Of a stretch of 64,000 nt of DNA, positions 32,085-45,791 are shown in pieces. This stretch comes from Viridothelium virens (taxonomy: Eukaryota > Ascomycota > Dothideomycetes > Trypetheliales > Trypetheliaceae): positions 248,001-312,000 of the forward strand of contig ML991787.1 of NCBI GenBank assembly GCA_010094025.1, in the 5' to 3' direction. The first letter of the stretch is position 1. Every line of letters begins with the position of its first letter. Made by a program: the position numbers and the translations under genes. The notes beneath the pieces were generated by a model. That model was not told the origin of the DNA. It worked only from the letters and a program-made list of their open reading frames with translations, and searched no databases.

Positions 32085-32985
32085 GGGGGGTTGGAGGGGG
32101 AGTCCGGGGGAGTTCGGGAGTTAGAGATATGGGGGTGGCTCGGATAGATTTTCTAGATGAACTGTGATGGCTCTCCAATGTTCAACTAAAACTTGAGAAT
32201 TTTCTTTTTCAAAAGTTTGGTTCGGATTTTCTATTGAAGAAATAATGGTCGTAGCATCATGGGGTCATTTCAGAGATTCTTTTGTCCTAACCATAATACG
32301 TCTAAAATTCTTAAAAAAAAAGAATTCTAGAGACTTCACTTTAGAAGAACGGCTTATAGCTCACCTAATATCTAAAGGCACTGACACAGTATCACGATGA
32401 ATCTTGAAGAGAACTCGGGCGTATTATATTCAATGGTGCAGGTCACTATGATAAATGCAAAGTCAACCGTAGCATCAGGTCAGTTGTAGGCGCATCTAGA
32501 AAGCCTAGAAGATTCATTAGTAAAAAATGCGACGGTCTGGCCCAGATATTTAGCACCAGTATCACTCTCCTCCTTCGTTAGGATATACATACCGGTTTAG
32601 TCTCCTTTTTCTGATAGTCGCGCGTGGACCGAATGCTCACGCTAAGACTATATGGATTGATAGCCTAGGATATTGCTAGGGTGTATGTATCTATACAAGC
32701 CATCGTAAATTAGTTCTCGAGTTGAAAGTGGTCTAGCAAGTCCTGACTGATGAGTAGTCCGCCTTGAACGCTTGCAATAGCTTAGGTAGGTATCGATCCG
32801 TACCTTACTCCATGATGGATGATGGACTGCAACGCTTCCGTTCCCGTCCAGCCCTTCGCGCATCCATCACATGACATAAAGCCGCCTCTCAGCCTTGCGG
32901 TTCTTGCTATCGCATCTCTCATGGCGTTACTTTGTACGCTGCTGACTGCAGGTCAGCGATGGATATCTGAATTGCCGGTAAAGCA
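32085..32985. other. AT-rich intergenic region
   Basis: About 900 bp, visibly more AT-rich than the flanking genes, with a poly-A run near 32311-32321. No supported gene. It may be old non-coding or decayed sequence; I can name no element. Confidence 0.4.
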
Positions 32986-34894
32986 ATGGAAGCGTTTGCA
33001 ATCATTGGAACCATCTCCAGCATCGTCCAGCTTGTCGACTTTTGCGGAAAATGCACCGGAAAAGGCCTGCGGCTATACCGATCGAGTAGCGGCATTCTTG
33101 ACAGCAACGCAGCGGTCGAGCTTGCTGTCAATCACCTGACCTTGTTGCAACGTAAAGTCGAAGCCGGAGCTACTTACGCTGCCGATAGCTCCCTCCAACA
33201 GCTTTGCAGGGCTGTTGCTGAAACAAGCTCGGACTTGCTCAGAGCTCTTGAGAAGTTGAAGGTTAAGGGTAAAACCACAAAATGGAAGAGCATGCGGAAG
33301 GCACTCAAGTCGGTATGGACAAAGGAGGAGATTGAGGAGCTTGAACATCGCCTTGCCAACTTTCGAGAAGAGCTGAACTTACACTATACAATTGACATTA
33401 GGTATTGCAGCCTTCCCTGGCTCTGGCTGTCCTCTTACTAATACAAGGACATGGTCAGGCAACGCCTTGAGACTCTAGAAGTAGACGTTAAGGCTTTCTT
33501 CAGTACTTGCTCCGACGAAAGAACCCGAGAAATAGTCGATGCCTTGGTCGATCAGCAGGATGTCTTTCAGAGCAGTTTGTACGATCACCAAGCCCTGATT
33601 GAGAGCACGATTGCCGAACGCGGGACAAAACTCCAAGAAAGTTTTGAGGATCTCCGTGCAGAACTTTGGCGAATGGTTACAGAGGCTGATCAGAGGAATC
33701 AAGAACAACATGATATCACTCGGAGACAAATTATTGAAGTAATGAAGGCGTTGAGACTGCTGCTCCTGGAAAAGGAAGCGAAACAACGTGAACACGAGGA
33801 TGTTATTACCGCGTACGTCAACAGCAATAGCACAAAGAGAAAAGGAACATTACAGGCTCGAAGCAAAGCGTTAACTTCAGCTATACTTGCCCTCGAGGCT
33901 ATTTATAGAAGCTTGAAGGTCTGTCCGTGTCCCAACAGAAGGTGTTTTACTGAACATTAATCAGGCAGTGCTGGCTAGCTTGCAAGTTGCCATGGACAAC
34001 CTGTCAATGAGTGTGCAACGAAGCAATATCTGGAAAGTGTCTTTATATGTGCGCAGAACAACAGCACCATCAGCGGACAACGAACGGGCGGTCGAGTTGC
34101 TTCCCGTACGCGATGTAACGAATAGCGAACGATACCTTGATGCGCTCAACACTGAGTCTGCCCTTGTTGATACTAATCTTAGCTCACATTTTGCCCGCGA
34201 ATTATACTTGAATTATTTTATAGCTGGGTAATAAATCATGCCGAACTTGCGGAAGCTGAAGAGATGGAGAAACGGTGGTCGTTCCAGAGAGAAGTCAGCG
34301 ACACACTCACATCCAGTGCCAACTATGAAGGCTATCTTGTTGAAGATTCGTATTGCAGTAGCGCGTCCATGTGGCTGGTTGCTGCTATCACGGCAGCTTT
34401 ACAAATGCATATGAAGCCTGAAACCGCTGCTTTCACGCTCATCCCCAATACTTTTAGCGAGTCCCACACTTTGGCGAGAGAAAACAGTTACTTTGCTGGC
34501 CCTTTGAGAGGACGTCTGAAAACAGATAGGCTACTGGGAAGCCTTTGCTCGGAAACGTGGGCTAATACGTTTCAAAGAACGCAAAGATTTCGACCCTAAT
34601 GGCCTTCTGACCGATGAAAAGAAAGATTTGGAAGCGCTGCTGCATTGGCTCATCGGCTCTCCGAAGCGTAAAGCTGACCATGTCAATGCAGGGCCACGCG
34701 GATCGTGGGGTCGTGGGCCATCTCCGGCTCGCTTCAAGGGCTGGTCACAAACGACTGACGTTGTGCACGTTGGTGTGGATGGCGCAGCCATGGCTATCAC
34801 CAAAAGTTTAATCGCAATGGGGCTTAATATAAGATTGGATTGGAAGAGTTGGGACAACAACCACATTGGTAATCACATTGCGCGAATTTCTTAG
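32986..34894 (+). CDS. NLR-type N-terminal domain protein lacking a NACHT module (tentative five-exon model)
   Basis: The first exon reads MEAFAIIGTISSIVQLVDFC, then LQQLCRAVAETSSDLLRALEKL, KWKSMRKALKSVW and EEIEELEHRLANFREELNLH. This is the helical N-terminal domain seen in fungal STAND proteins and in the NACHT gene at 4485. A consistent model uses exons 32986-33401, 33459-33918, 33965-34105, 34183-34486 and 34530-34894 (561 residues; introns 57, 46, 77 and 43 bp). Introns 1 and 3 have TACTAAT branch sites; the donors of introns 2 (GTCTGT) and 4 (GTTACT) are weak. Exon 2 is a coiled-coil-like helix (AERGTKLQESFEDLRAELWR). The C-terminal half (YWEAFARKRGLIRFKERKDF ... LIGSPKRKADHV) matches nothing I know. 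No P-loop is present. The alternative is a decaying gene with frame breaks. It could be a partner, truncated relative or remnant of an NLR. Confidence 0.45.
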
Positions 34895-35517
34895 AGTACT
34901 ACAGTCGACGACAGCCGAGCCAGCTTGAACCTCAGGCAACCCTTTTAGAGTTACCACCTGGCGGCTATTACATGTCCGAAATTTCACCCCACTCAAGTCT
35001 CAAATGAGCCTCACAGGGTCAAGAGAGGCAAAGTGTAATTCCTTATGCTTTGCGTTGATCGTTGCAATTACAAACAAATAATGTTGACTGTATATTGCCT
35101 GGCAATGTTGCGCAGGATGAGAAAAGGTGTCAATCTCAACGATGATTTGTCTGCCTTTTCCCTCCGAAGATTTGGTAATAGCCAAACAAGAAATGCTAAG
35201 ACGTACGACGACTTCTCCGAGGGCGGCTTAGATTTATATGATACTTTCCTCTTAGGGAATGAAAAACTTCGAATCATCTTTCAGCATAAGCCTTAGCCAT
35301 GACTTGGCCCCATTGTACTACGGAAGATCTCATGAGACTTTGAAGATATTCATTCCAGAAAGTCTACAGGCAACGAAAAGAAGACCTACTAAGAAAGGAT
35401 GCTGTTCTGTGTCCCTCTAACGCCACAGTCCTCACTGCATTGCACAGAAGCACAGAAATAAAATCCCCACCCAGCCGATACCATCCCCAGCCATCCTCCA
35501 CCCCCCCTATCCATCAA
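34895..35517. other. Intergenic region between convergent genes
   Basis: 623 bp between the NACHT-less protein and the stop of sec4. Short frames only; nothing supported. Confidence 0.4.
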
Positions 35518-36327
35518 TCACGAACAGCACTTCCCTCCTAAGCCTTGCAACCCACCACTCGTCCCTCCAACATCCACACCGCCACCACCTTGATTCCCAG
35601 GCTCCATGCGGCTCGTATCGATGATGCGCTTCTTGATATCGGCGGCGAGGCTGTAGAAGGCCTTGTCGACGTTGATGTTGGACTTGGCCGAGACCTCCAT
35701 GAAGGGGATGCCGAGCTCGTCGGCGAGCGCCTGGCCCTGCTCGGTCGAGACGGCCCGCTTCTCCTCCCAGTCGCACTTGTTGCCGATGAGGATCTTGTTG
35801 ACGCCTTCGGTGGCGTGCTGCTCGACGTTGGAGAACCAGGTGCGTATATCTGGAGAGAGTGAGAAGGGACAAGTCAGTATGGCTGTTTTCTTTAGGGACG
35901 GGGTGGGGAAGAAAGGCTAGAAGGAGTAGAGCGATAGAAAAGGGAGAGACGCACTGTCGAAGGAGCGTTGGTCTGTGACGTCGTAGACGAGTAGTATACC
36001 CATTGCGCCGCGATAATATGCTGTTGTGATTGTTCGGAACCGTTCTTGACCCGCTGTGTCCCAAATCTGCAGCTTTACTCTTTTGCCGTCGAGCTCGATG
36101 GTCCGGATCTTAAAGTCGATGCCTATGGTTGTGATAAAGGAGGGAGTGAAGGAGTCTTCGCTGAAGCGGAGGAGACAACATGATTTGCCAACGCCTGAGT
36201 CGCCGATGAGAAGGAGTTTGATCTGAAAGCGAGCCTGTCAGCGCCAAGTTCAAAGTGTAATATAAGTCGTCTTGAGCAAGCAAGCGAAACGACGTACGAG
36301 AAAATCGTAGTTCCGCGTGCCAGCCAT
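35518..36327 (-). CDS. sec4: Sec4/Rab8-type GTPase of exocytosis
   Basis: Exons 36327-36298 (10 codons), 36222-35955 and 35849-35518; product 209 residues. Introns are 75 and 105 bp. Start [10 protein letters not shown], then P-loop [10 protein letters not shown], switch [16 protein letters not shown]3 [21 protein letters not shown]4 NKCD, G5 SAKSN. It ends GGKCCS with the prenylated cysteines. The switch and RabF sequences match the Sec4/Rab8 class, which carries secretory vesicles to the exocyst at the hyphal tip; Aspergillus orthologues are called SrgA. The intron after codon 10, just before [10 protein letters not shown], is a position I recall in fungal Rabs. It is separate from nca2, whose stop lies 558 bp upstream of this ATG on the same strand. 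Confidence 0.93.
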
Positions 36328-36885
36328 GACGCCGGACGGATGCTAGTATGTGCAATCGAGACCGTCACAGGAGTTGTGGATTCTGGGCTAGATCTAGCTT
36401 GCTTTGTTCGGAAGGTAGAAGCCTTGTTCACCTCCTGCTTCGTTTACAGTCTCAGATTTGCGGGCGCGACGGCGCGGGGCCCATGAAGACTTGAGAATTT
36501 GAATTTAGCTGGACTTAGACAGTATTTTGGGGAAGATGTACGGCGCAAATGGAGCGAGAAAGAGGTGGCAGCGCTGGTGAAGGCATGGGCCGCAGTTAAA
36601 TGGTCGTCGGTCTTCTCTCAGGGTCGAGTTGACGTTTCTCACCAACGAGAGCGAACATCACCATCGGCAGTTTACTGACCGATATTGCCACGTGACCTGA
36701 TTTCCGATGAATTGGCTGCTCCTTTGAGCCGACCTTTGCATTTTCTGTCTGTGTAGGTATCTAAACTTTTGGAGAATACGCTAACATGCTTGGAATCCAC
36801 TGTGCCCTGTATCTCTCGTCCTCGCTGAATTTTTGATCGTGCAGGAAAACCCATGCAACCTTGCCGGAATCACACCTTCAACTGC
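36328..36885. promoter_or_regulatory. Gap upstream of sec4
   Basis: 558 bp between the nca2 stop and the sec4 ATG, both on the minus strand. It should contain the sec4 promoter and 5' UTR. No coding frame of interest. Confidence 0.4.
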
Positions 36886-39088
36886 TCACATCCACTTTGA
36901 ATATGCCCAGCGCAATCGCTTAACTACCCTGCGCTGACGTTTGACACCCGTCCGGACGTCGACGAGGTCCGCAAGATCATCTACAAAATCCCGGAATGCG
37001 GCCTTGGGCAACGCAAAGCTCGCATCTTGACGCAGCGCCTGTACTTCGCAGAGCAATAAGCCCTGATCCTTGTAGTACAGCTCACCGTAGTCCTGGGTGG
37101 GTTTTGAAGATGTTAGAATGCGATCAATGTTACTACAAAATCCAGAGTCAGTATCACTGGTGTGGGAGTTGGTATTGTAGGTCAAAACGTTAAAACATAC
37201 CGAAGTCCACGACGCATTTGGCCCTGCTTGTGACCTTGCTGCAGACCTCTGCGATTACCGAAGATGCCACTCAACCAGCGGAAAAGGCCGAAGCAAACGA
37301 GAACACCAGGCGTGAGACCCACGAAGCCGAATACCAATTGCTGACTTTTGAGCAAAGAGTCGATGCCACCCATTGCTACCTCTACATCGACCTTTGTCTT
37401 TTGAATTTGTATCAGAAGGGCTCTGACGAGATTGCCCCTGACTGCGCCAACAAAAGGCTTTTGAAGGTCCTTTTCGTACGCTTTTAGGACTGGAGTCAAA
37501 TCACCTTCTTTCACCTTCAGTCGCATATCTGCGATTTGATTTTCTGTAAGGCGGGGTCCTTCGGGATTGTCCACGGCAAAGTCCACGACCATACGCTCTA
37601 GACTCGCTCGATCACCCTCAAGACTTCTTTTGCTCATGATCGAGACCTCACTGGCTTCGTCATGCCTGATTGTACCAATGACTTTCCTCGTAGGTTCGAC
37701 CACCCAGTTCGACCAGAAGTCGATGACTGTGATACCAAGTTCTCGTACCCAGGTGAGGATCGCCGCTTTGCGATTCACAAGGATGCGAAGGACTGTGCTC
37801 GACGAGACTAAGGCGATGCTCATGGGCAACCAGTACCGAACTAGCCGCGGTGGTCGACCATGCGATCTCATAACCTCCCGAGCATGCAATCTGTAGTCGT
37901 CCATACGAAGTTGCAAGATAGACTCTAGGCGAGCAGCTAGTTCCACGGGTTCAAAGGAGACTCCACGCTCTGCTAGGCTCGCGTCTTGTGACTCGAAGTA
38001 TGGATCTTCATCAATAGTAGCACTGATTGCACTGTCAAATTTGTCGACTGTTAGCGCTGGATCACTGACATGCTGGAGTACCGCTTCCATCAGAGCAATG
38101 TTGCGCATCACAACGCTCTTCCATCTTATCGGATGATTGTGCGTGGACGAACCATTCGACGGAGATGAGAGAGTGTTGTTATGAATGCTGTTCCCATCAG
38201 CCGCTGCATGTCTCTCGGAAAGCGAACCTACCTTTCGTTGCTGAGGCCTTCGCCGAGCAGCATGCCAAGGGCATTTGCATTCAGATATCTCGATTCCTCT
38301 AAGGCATTCCGTCTCTGCCTTGCTTCATTCCTCGCCCTTACAAGGGGCGATACGACCCTCTTCTGAATCTCCATTACTGATCTCTCTCTCACAACTTCAC
38401 CCACCAGCCCGTAAAGCCGCGACCAGCCGTCTGAAAGTAGAGTTCCACCTGCTTTGTTCTTAACATCTTGAAAGACAGTTCCGCACCATGTCCATAATCG
38501 AAGCGGGCTCGTCTGCACGGAGTAGACAGCAGACCAGCGGTAGCTTCCAAGCACTTTATCCCAGTACCGAATATCCTCTCCAAGAGGGACTGTGGCATTC
38601 AACAACGTGTTCAGTAAAATCCCATACGTTTGCACAGTGGCCTTCCCCACGAGCGCCCACTCTAGCTCATGTTCGAAGTCTTGTTCCTCCACGTCTTCTT
38701 GTTCCTCTTCTGGAGGCCCCTCGAACTCATGAATACGAGATATCGCATCCTCGCCCGAGAGCCCTGCCTCCCTCAGAGCTGATAGAATGCGGCTCCGTGG
38801 CAGGACAGGAGCTCGCGATGCTGTTGTAGACAGCGACTTCACCAGTTTTTGAAGATGCACAAGTCTCGAAGTCTTCACCGGATCATGAGTAAGGGTCCGC
38901 GCAAACCTCGAACTCCGCAGATCGTCTGTTGTTGCAGCTTCTGGAGCGTCTTTTTCGAGGCCCGAAACCTGCAGCCTATCGAGCTGTCCGTCTATGCGTC
39001 GGATCTGGCTGTATATCGGTAATCAGTACGTTGAATTGCTTCAGACTCGTAAGGATGAAAGTGCGCCTTACTCAATAACGAATGACAT
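36886..39088 (-). CDS. nca2: Nuclear control of ATPase protein 2, mitochondrial
   Basis: Four exons: 39088-39072, 39008-38232, 38115-37201 and 37132-36886; product 651 residues. The first exon holds only 17 nt (MSFVI plus two bases), yet gives the family start MSFVIDQIRRIDGQLDRLQ. Joins at NER|SVVMRNIALMEAV and GLR|NIDRILTSS are in frame with canonical sites. Two hydrophobic segments (VRYWLPMSIALVSSSTVLRI and VFGFVGLTPGVLVCFGLF) fit a mitochondrial membrane protein, and the C-terminal region (LLLCEVQALRQDASFALP) is the family's conserved end. In yeast Nca2 helps control expression of the mitochondrially encoded Atp6/Atp8 subunits. It is in tandem with sec4 and erg25 on the minus strand, but each has its own gap of more than 500 bp. 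Confidence 0.9.
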
Positions 39089-39913
39089 GGCGCACGCCTA
39101 CAGCGTCAGATGCGAGAGAGGAAAACAAGCAGGGAGCCCATGGAGTTTGTCTGCAGGAACGAGAGGTGCATGCCGCGAGTTTCCGAGAGAGGTTGCTTAT
39201 TTAGTTATTCACCAAGCAATGACGTCGGTTCAAGCGCGCGGTGGCGCGTTGGCCGACGAGCATCGGGCACGCGACGGCAGCGCGATGAAACGCGTCTCTA
39301 CACATTGTATTTTTAATGTTCCTGAATGGAAATTGCAGACACAAGCCGATTGAAATTCATGCGCAATTTGGCGAATCTGGCTAGGGAGGGATTCATGGGG
39401 CTCTTCGGATGATCGCCAGGCAAAAACCACAGCGGCGGCATGGCGCGGGGATCGAGAGCACGGCACGCGCAAAGCCTCAATCACTGATTTTACAGTAAAC
39501 GACAACAAAAAGAAGCCTAAGGTTCTTTCTTTTTAAAGGGCTTTTTGAAAGCATTCTAAAAAGGCTCCTGAGAAAGCGGTTTTTCCCTCTTTCAAAAGCA
39601 GACTCGCTCAATTACATAAACATTCAGTGCAGGATATCGTAAACCTGCTGGGATGGGTCCTTACTAGAAGTATCCAAATCAAAGTCAGACGCTCGTGGAA
39701 AAACATTATAGTGTACATCGAAACCCTGCGATGTTGGCCTGAACGCCACCTCAATGCCAGCTAGAGAGATCCAATCATGTGGCCGCTGGAGTAGCCAACA
39801 TCTACGAATAGGATATCCTATCAGCCTCTGCTAAAAAGTACCACGTGATGATTGGAGCGCTCAATATGCCACCCAGCCCCAAGAAATCATCGAAATGTGC
39901 CTCGTGATGGCGA
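39089..39913. other. Intergenic region between erg25 (3') and nca2 (5')
   Basis: 825 bp holding the nca2 promoter and the erg25 3' UTR. It contains an A/T-rich inverted repeat: GCTTTTTGAAAG (39540-39551) and CTTTCAAAAGC (39589-39599), with one bulge and a loop of about 37 nt. No gene. Confidence 0.45.
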
Positions 39914-40981
39914 TTATTGCGACTTTTGGGCCTTGGCCAGCTTCCTCTCACGGCGGCGCTTCGTGGCTTCGGGTCCTGACTCTGTGTCGAGCACATAATC
40001 CCACCACCGGAAACTGCTCGAGTAGTTGCCAATGAAGCGCTCGTGGTGGGTATCGTGATGATCAGCACCAGCCCAGAAGGGAAGGAAGTGGTGCAGACTC
40101 CAGGGAAATTCGTAGCCACTGTGGGCATCGATGGCTTGGAAGAGTCGAAGGACAATCCAGACGTACATCGTGAGGATGTGAAGGTCTTTGGTGAAAGCAC
40201 ACCACAGAATAGGAGAGCTGACAGTGCCCAGACCAAGAATCATGACCTCAATTGGCGACGCGTATTCGGCGGCAAGTCCGAACGGGGCGGAGTATTGGTG
40301 GTGAATCTTATGGATGTGCTTGTATAGTGGGCCCCAGTGAAGTGCGCGGTGTGACCAGTAATGCCATGTATCTTCAAGGACGAAAAAGATAGCGATTTGA
40401 TAGGCCATTTTGAGAATAGATGGAAAAGGGACACCAGTCTCAAGACCGAAGTACTGGGCCATGGGATGGAAGAGCCTAATGAGGTCAGTCGAAGCATGGT
40501 GAGCTTGAAACCAGTGGTTAACGAACCATATTTGCGGCAGCTCGACGGTGAAATGGCTTATGAGAACAAGCTTTGCGCAGCTCCACTGTTCCTGTGCAGT
40601 CGGAATTTTTTGCTATCTGCAGCGTAAGCATTCTGCTACAGCCTTAGAGCCAGACTGTCAACGCACGTTCTGGATCTTGTACTTGTTGAAAGCCGGAATG
40701 CAATCGATGATTATCCAGGGCAATGAGCGCCCAAAATATACCAGCTCGTGCATTGTAAATGAGAGGATGCCAGTGGCGAGGACGTCATTCCCCATAAATG
40801 CGTACCAAGCAGCCCAGAGGCGCTCAAAGAAGTTGAGTTGCACATTGTACTTTGAGATTTCTTCGAATTGCCCCCAGTAAGTCTCGGGAGTGGATGATGC
40901 GGCAAAAGACAGGGTCGAGGAATTCCTGCAGATTCAGGGTCAGCCCTACGCTATTGCGGTCAAGATGCTTCTTACGTACAT
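39914..40981 (-). CDS. erg25: C-4 methylsterol oxidase
   Basis: Coding exons: the last two bases of exon 1 (40981-40980, AT), then 40925-40667, 40612-40527 and 40475-39914; product 302 residues. The protein reads [20 protein letters not shown], then [20 protein letters not shown], the join [13 protein letters not shown] and [20 protein letters not shown], which is unmistakably Erg25. The di-iron histidine boxes HRALH, HKIHH and HDTHH are present. The enzyme oxidises the C-4 methyl groups of 4,4-dimethylzymosterol in the ER during ergosterol synthesis, with Erg26 and Erg27. Membrane helices surround the boxes. The initiator appears split: AT | 54-bp intron with donor GTACGT and acceptor TGCAG | G AAT TCC. 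With the intron retained, the ATG instead opens an 11-codon frame ending TAG. No other ATG precedes the conserved start in frame. Confidence 0.92.
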
Positions 40982-42138
40982 GGCGAATGTGACTGCAACG
41001 CTGCACTTCGCGCAACTGTTTACGAGATCACAGGAGAGGGAAATCACAGGTGAAGGAGAGGAGATTGAGGGCCAGGATGCAGGAAAATTCTGGGTCTGGG
41101 AGTAGAATCGACTTTGTACTGTTGAGAAATAAGATGGGCAACGGGCAAGCACACCGATGCAATGCCGCTTATCTGTTCCAGGTTAGCGACGTTCCAGAAG
41201 CCATACTTACTAAAGAAGCGGGCCAATTAGGTGAGCGTAAATCCAGACCCTTAAAGCGTGGCGAGGGGGATTTGCTCTGCTGATTTCTGGCCCTCCGGAC
41301 CTCGAAGTTTCCGGTATTAAAACGTGAGACTAATTACCTTGTGGCTCTGCTATGTTTGCTTCTTCCAGATCTACCCATGCTTTCCTTCATCGACGATGCG
41401 TCAGATGATTTACTGCAGCCAGTTCTGGACAGCATCGACAATCAATAGGTTTTTTTAATGAATAATATGCGCTCACAACTCATCAAGGTCTTGCTCCTTA
41501 GCTAATGGTCCAGCATCCAGACGCAAGTACATAGATGATGCCACGGAATCAATGGACCTCTAAGCAGTGTGAAGTCGATCTTGGAATCAGGACCTCCGTA
41601 CTTCGTAGGAACCTGATGCTATTATTGTGTGGCGTCAAGGTCCGCGCATGTTCAACTTCCCGACACTTAGATGGCACGTTATCCTTCCTAGGAATGATCG
41701 TGGTTGTAATCATCACCGAAAGCAAGCGCGCTTTTATCTTAGCCAAGCAAAATCCCAAAATCGATTGCTTCCCAAGTCTTTCCATCAGTCGTGACTTTGC
41801 GTGTGAGCTAGATACATGTTACTCAACGACAACAATATCGGCGGCAGCATTGACACATAACAACACCGAATCCATCTTTACCAGCACCAATAGAAGCCCC
41901 CTGCTTTGCGACCCAAACGTATGCAGCGACTAAGAAGAAGGGACTTCAAACTGTCAGACCGTGACGGAGAAACGGAATGGTCGTTAAAGTGTAGACGAAA
42001 GGACTCTTCACACGCTGAACAATGCAATCCGCCGTATGGACATATCAACATCCTTCGTTGTAGCGTTGATCAAAGAATGAGAGAATAGCACCAGAGCGTT
42101 GACAGACTTGTAATCAAAGCGATCTTTCTTCCGTGCTT

Positions 42139-42185
<47 letters not shown>

Positions 42186-42288
42186 ACGTGAAGAGGCAAT
42201 TGGACCGAGGACATCTAATAAAAACGATCCAACCGACAACACCATCTACCCATCGGGCGCCGTCACAGCCATTTCCATGTCCATGCAA
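40982..42288. other. Intergenic region between SRPK (3') and erg25 (5')
   Basis: 1.3 kb. It contains the SRPK 3' UTR, an AG microsatellite (42141-42181) and the erg25 promoter with 5' UTR. The plus-strand frame 41535-41933 (132 codons) has no protein-like features and I do not call it. Confidence 0.45.
42141..42181. repeat. (AG)20 dinucleotide microsatellite
   Basis: An uninterrupted AG run of 41 bases, about 110 bp beyond the SRPK stop. On the SRPK transcript strand it is a (CU)20 tract in the probable 3' UTR. Confidence 0.95.
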
Positions 42289-44387
<2,099 letters not shown>

Positions 44388-45791
44388 CTTGGAGAATCCG
44401 AAACGGATGCGGGGCTAGGCGAGGCGCGTTGTCGATGGTGATGAAGACGTCTTGTTGTTGGGGTCGGTCGATGCGACAAGCACGCCTCATGGAACACCCC
44501 ACGTTTTCGCGGCAAACTCGTCTCCAGCGCGGCAACGAGTCGAGGCAGCCGAAGCGATGCAAGGAGAGTGGCGGGTAAGTTGTGTGGGTAAGGTCGCGCA
44601 GAAGCGCCGAAGACACAGGCAATGGCACGGAGAGGTGGTTTGGTATGGCTGAAGACGGTGGTGAACTGGAGGACAGTGGTGGGCTGGCCGACTTTGGTGC
44701 CCTGGACCTGGCGGGTGCTGGTGGGTGCTTGGGTGCTTGGGTGCTCCGCCGCTGCTCAGCGACAAAGATGACGGATCCTCACCCCTGATTGGTAGTGCGG
44801 GGGTCTTCAGCCTGCCCTGTTCTGCCCGGAGCAGGCGTTCGCAAATCGTGCAAATCACTTCTTCCGCTGCCGCGATGCTCGTCGCGCTTTGCCCTCACCT
44901 TCCAGACTGCTGTCGCCCTCGACCTGTGCTATGTTTGGGAGAGTGGAAGCGTCCAAACAGAGACTCTTGAGCGGATGGAAGCCACCAAAGCCATATAAGC
45001 GCAAGCACGGTTCCTCAAGAGGTAGCTCGAAACTGGGTTTCGTGGCTCCGCACCTCCGTTAGAGCATGATGATGCAAGAGAAAGCAGTCGTAGCGCACCC
45101 GCTCAACCAAGCACTTCAAGTTGCAACGTAAAACCCCGGGCCCAACTCTCTACACTCTAATTCCAACTTCGTTTGCATGCCTGTGGACCAGTTGCTTACT
45201 AGGCCAATGCCGAAGTCCACTTTCCTTTCAAAACGATTCGCTGACACTCGGAAAGAAATAATGACGTGATACGCAACATCTACGCCTTGATGCAATTCTA
45301 TCAACACGGTGAAGACCTTCTAAAATCTCGCTACGATCTGTCATTTTATAGAAGTTCAAATTTCTTTATTGCACCTCTTCCTCGTTGTATGCACTGTCGA
45401 TTGAGAATTTGCCTGTTCTATTAATACAAAGTAGAAGAAAATCAGTCCAGCCATGTGAGCAATCTCCGTTTGCAATGCATTAGAAGATGGGACGTGCTCA
45501 AATGGTGAGGAATTACAAAGATGAAATCGTGAACCGTCCATCGTCACCCCAGCAATCTCCACCTCAGCCATCTCAGCCTTTATGTAGGAAAGAATTTCTA
45601 GCAGTGTCATAGCACAGCACAGACCTGGGGAAACCGCCTGTGATCTCGGATCTGCTTGGTTTGCTTATAGTAAAGTTTTCCACCCCCGACCCATTTCACA
45701 AGGGTGATGACTGTGCTTGTTTCAAGGAATTTGACTTTCAATGAAGCTAGAGTCTTCCAATCGCCCGCTTGGTACGCTGCTGTACCCAGTC
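44388..45791. other. Intergenic region with minus-strand coding-like stretches
   Basis: 1.4 kb between the DEVH-helicase stop and the SRPK start. On the minus strand two stretches look protein-like: about 45800-45650 (LKVKFLETSTVITLVKW and GGGKLYYKQTKQIRDHR) and 45610-45356 (MTLLEILSYIKAEMAEVEIA, then EIAHMAGLIFFYFVLIEQ). They could be further 3' exons of the helicase or a small separate gene. No splice path I tried is compelling, so I do not call a gene. Confidence 0.3.

Noticed and set aside
41535-41933. 132-codon plus-strand frame between erg25 and SRPK
   Set aside because: Mixed, low-information sequence; no motif, signal peptide or membrane segment that would support a gene.
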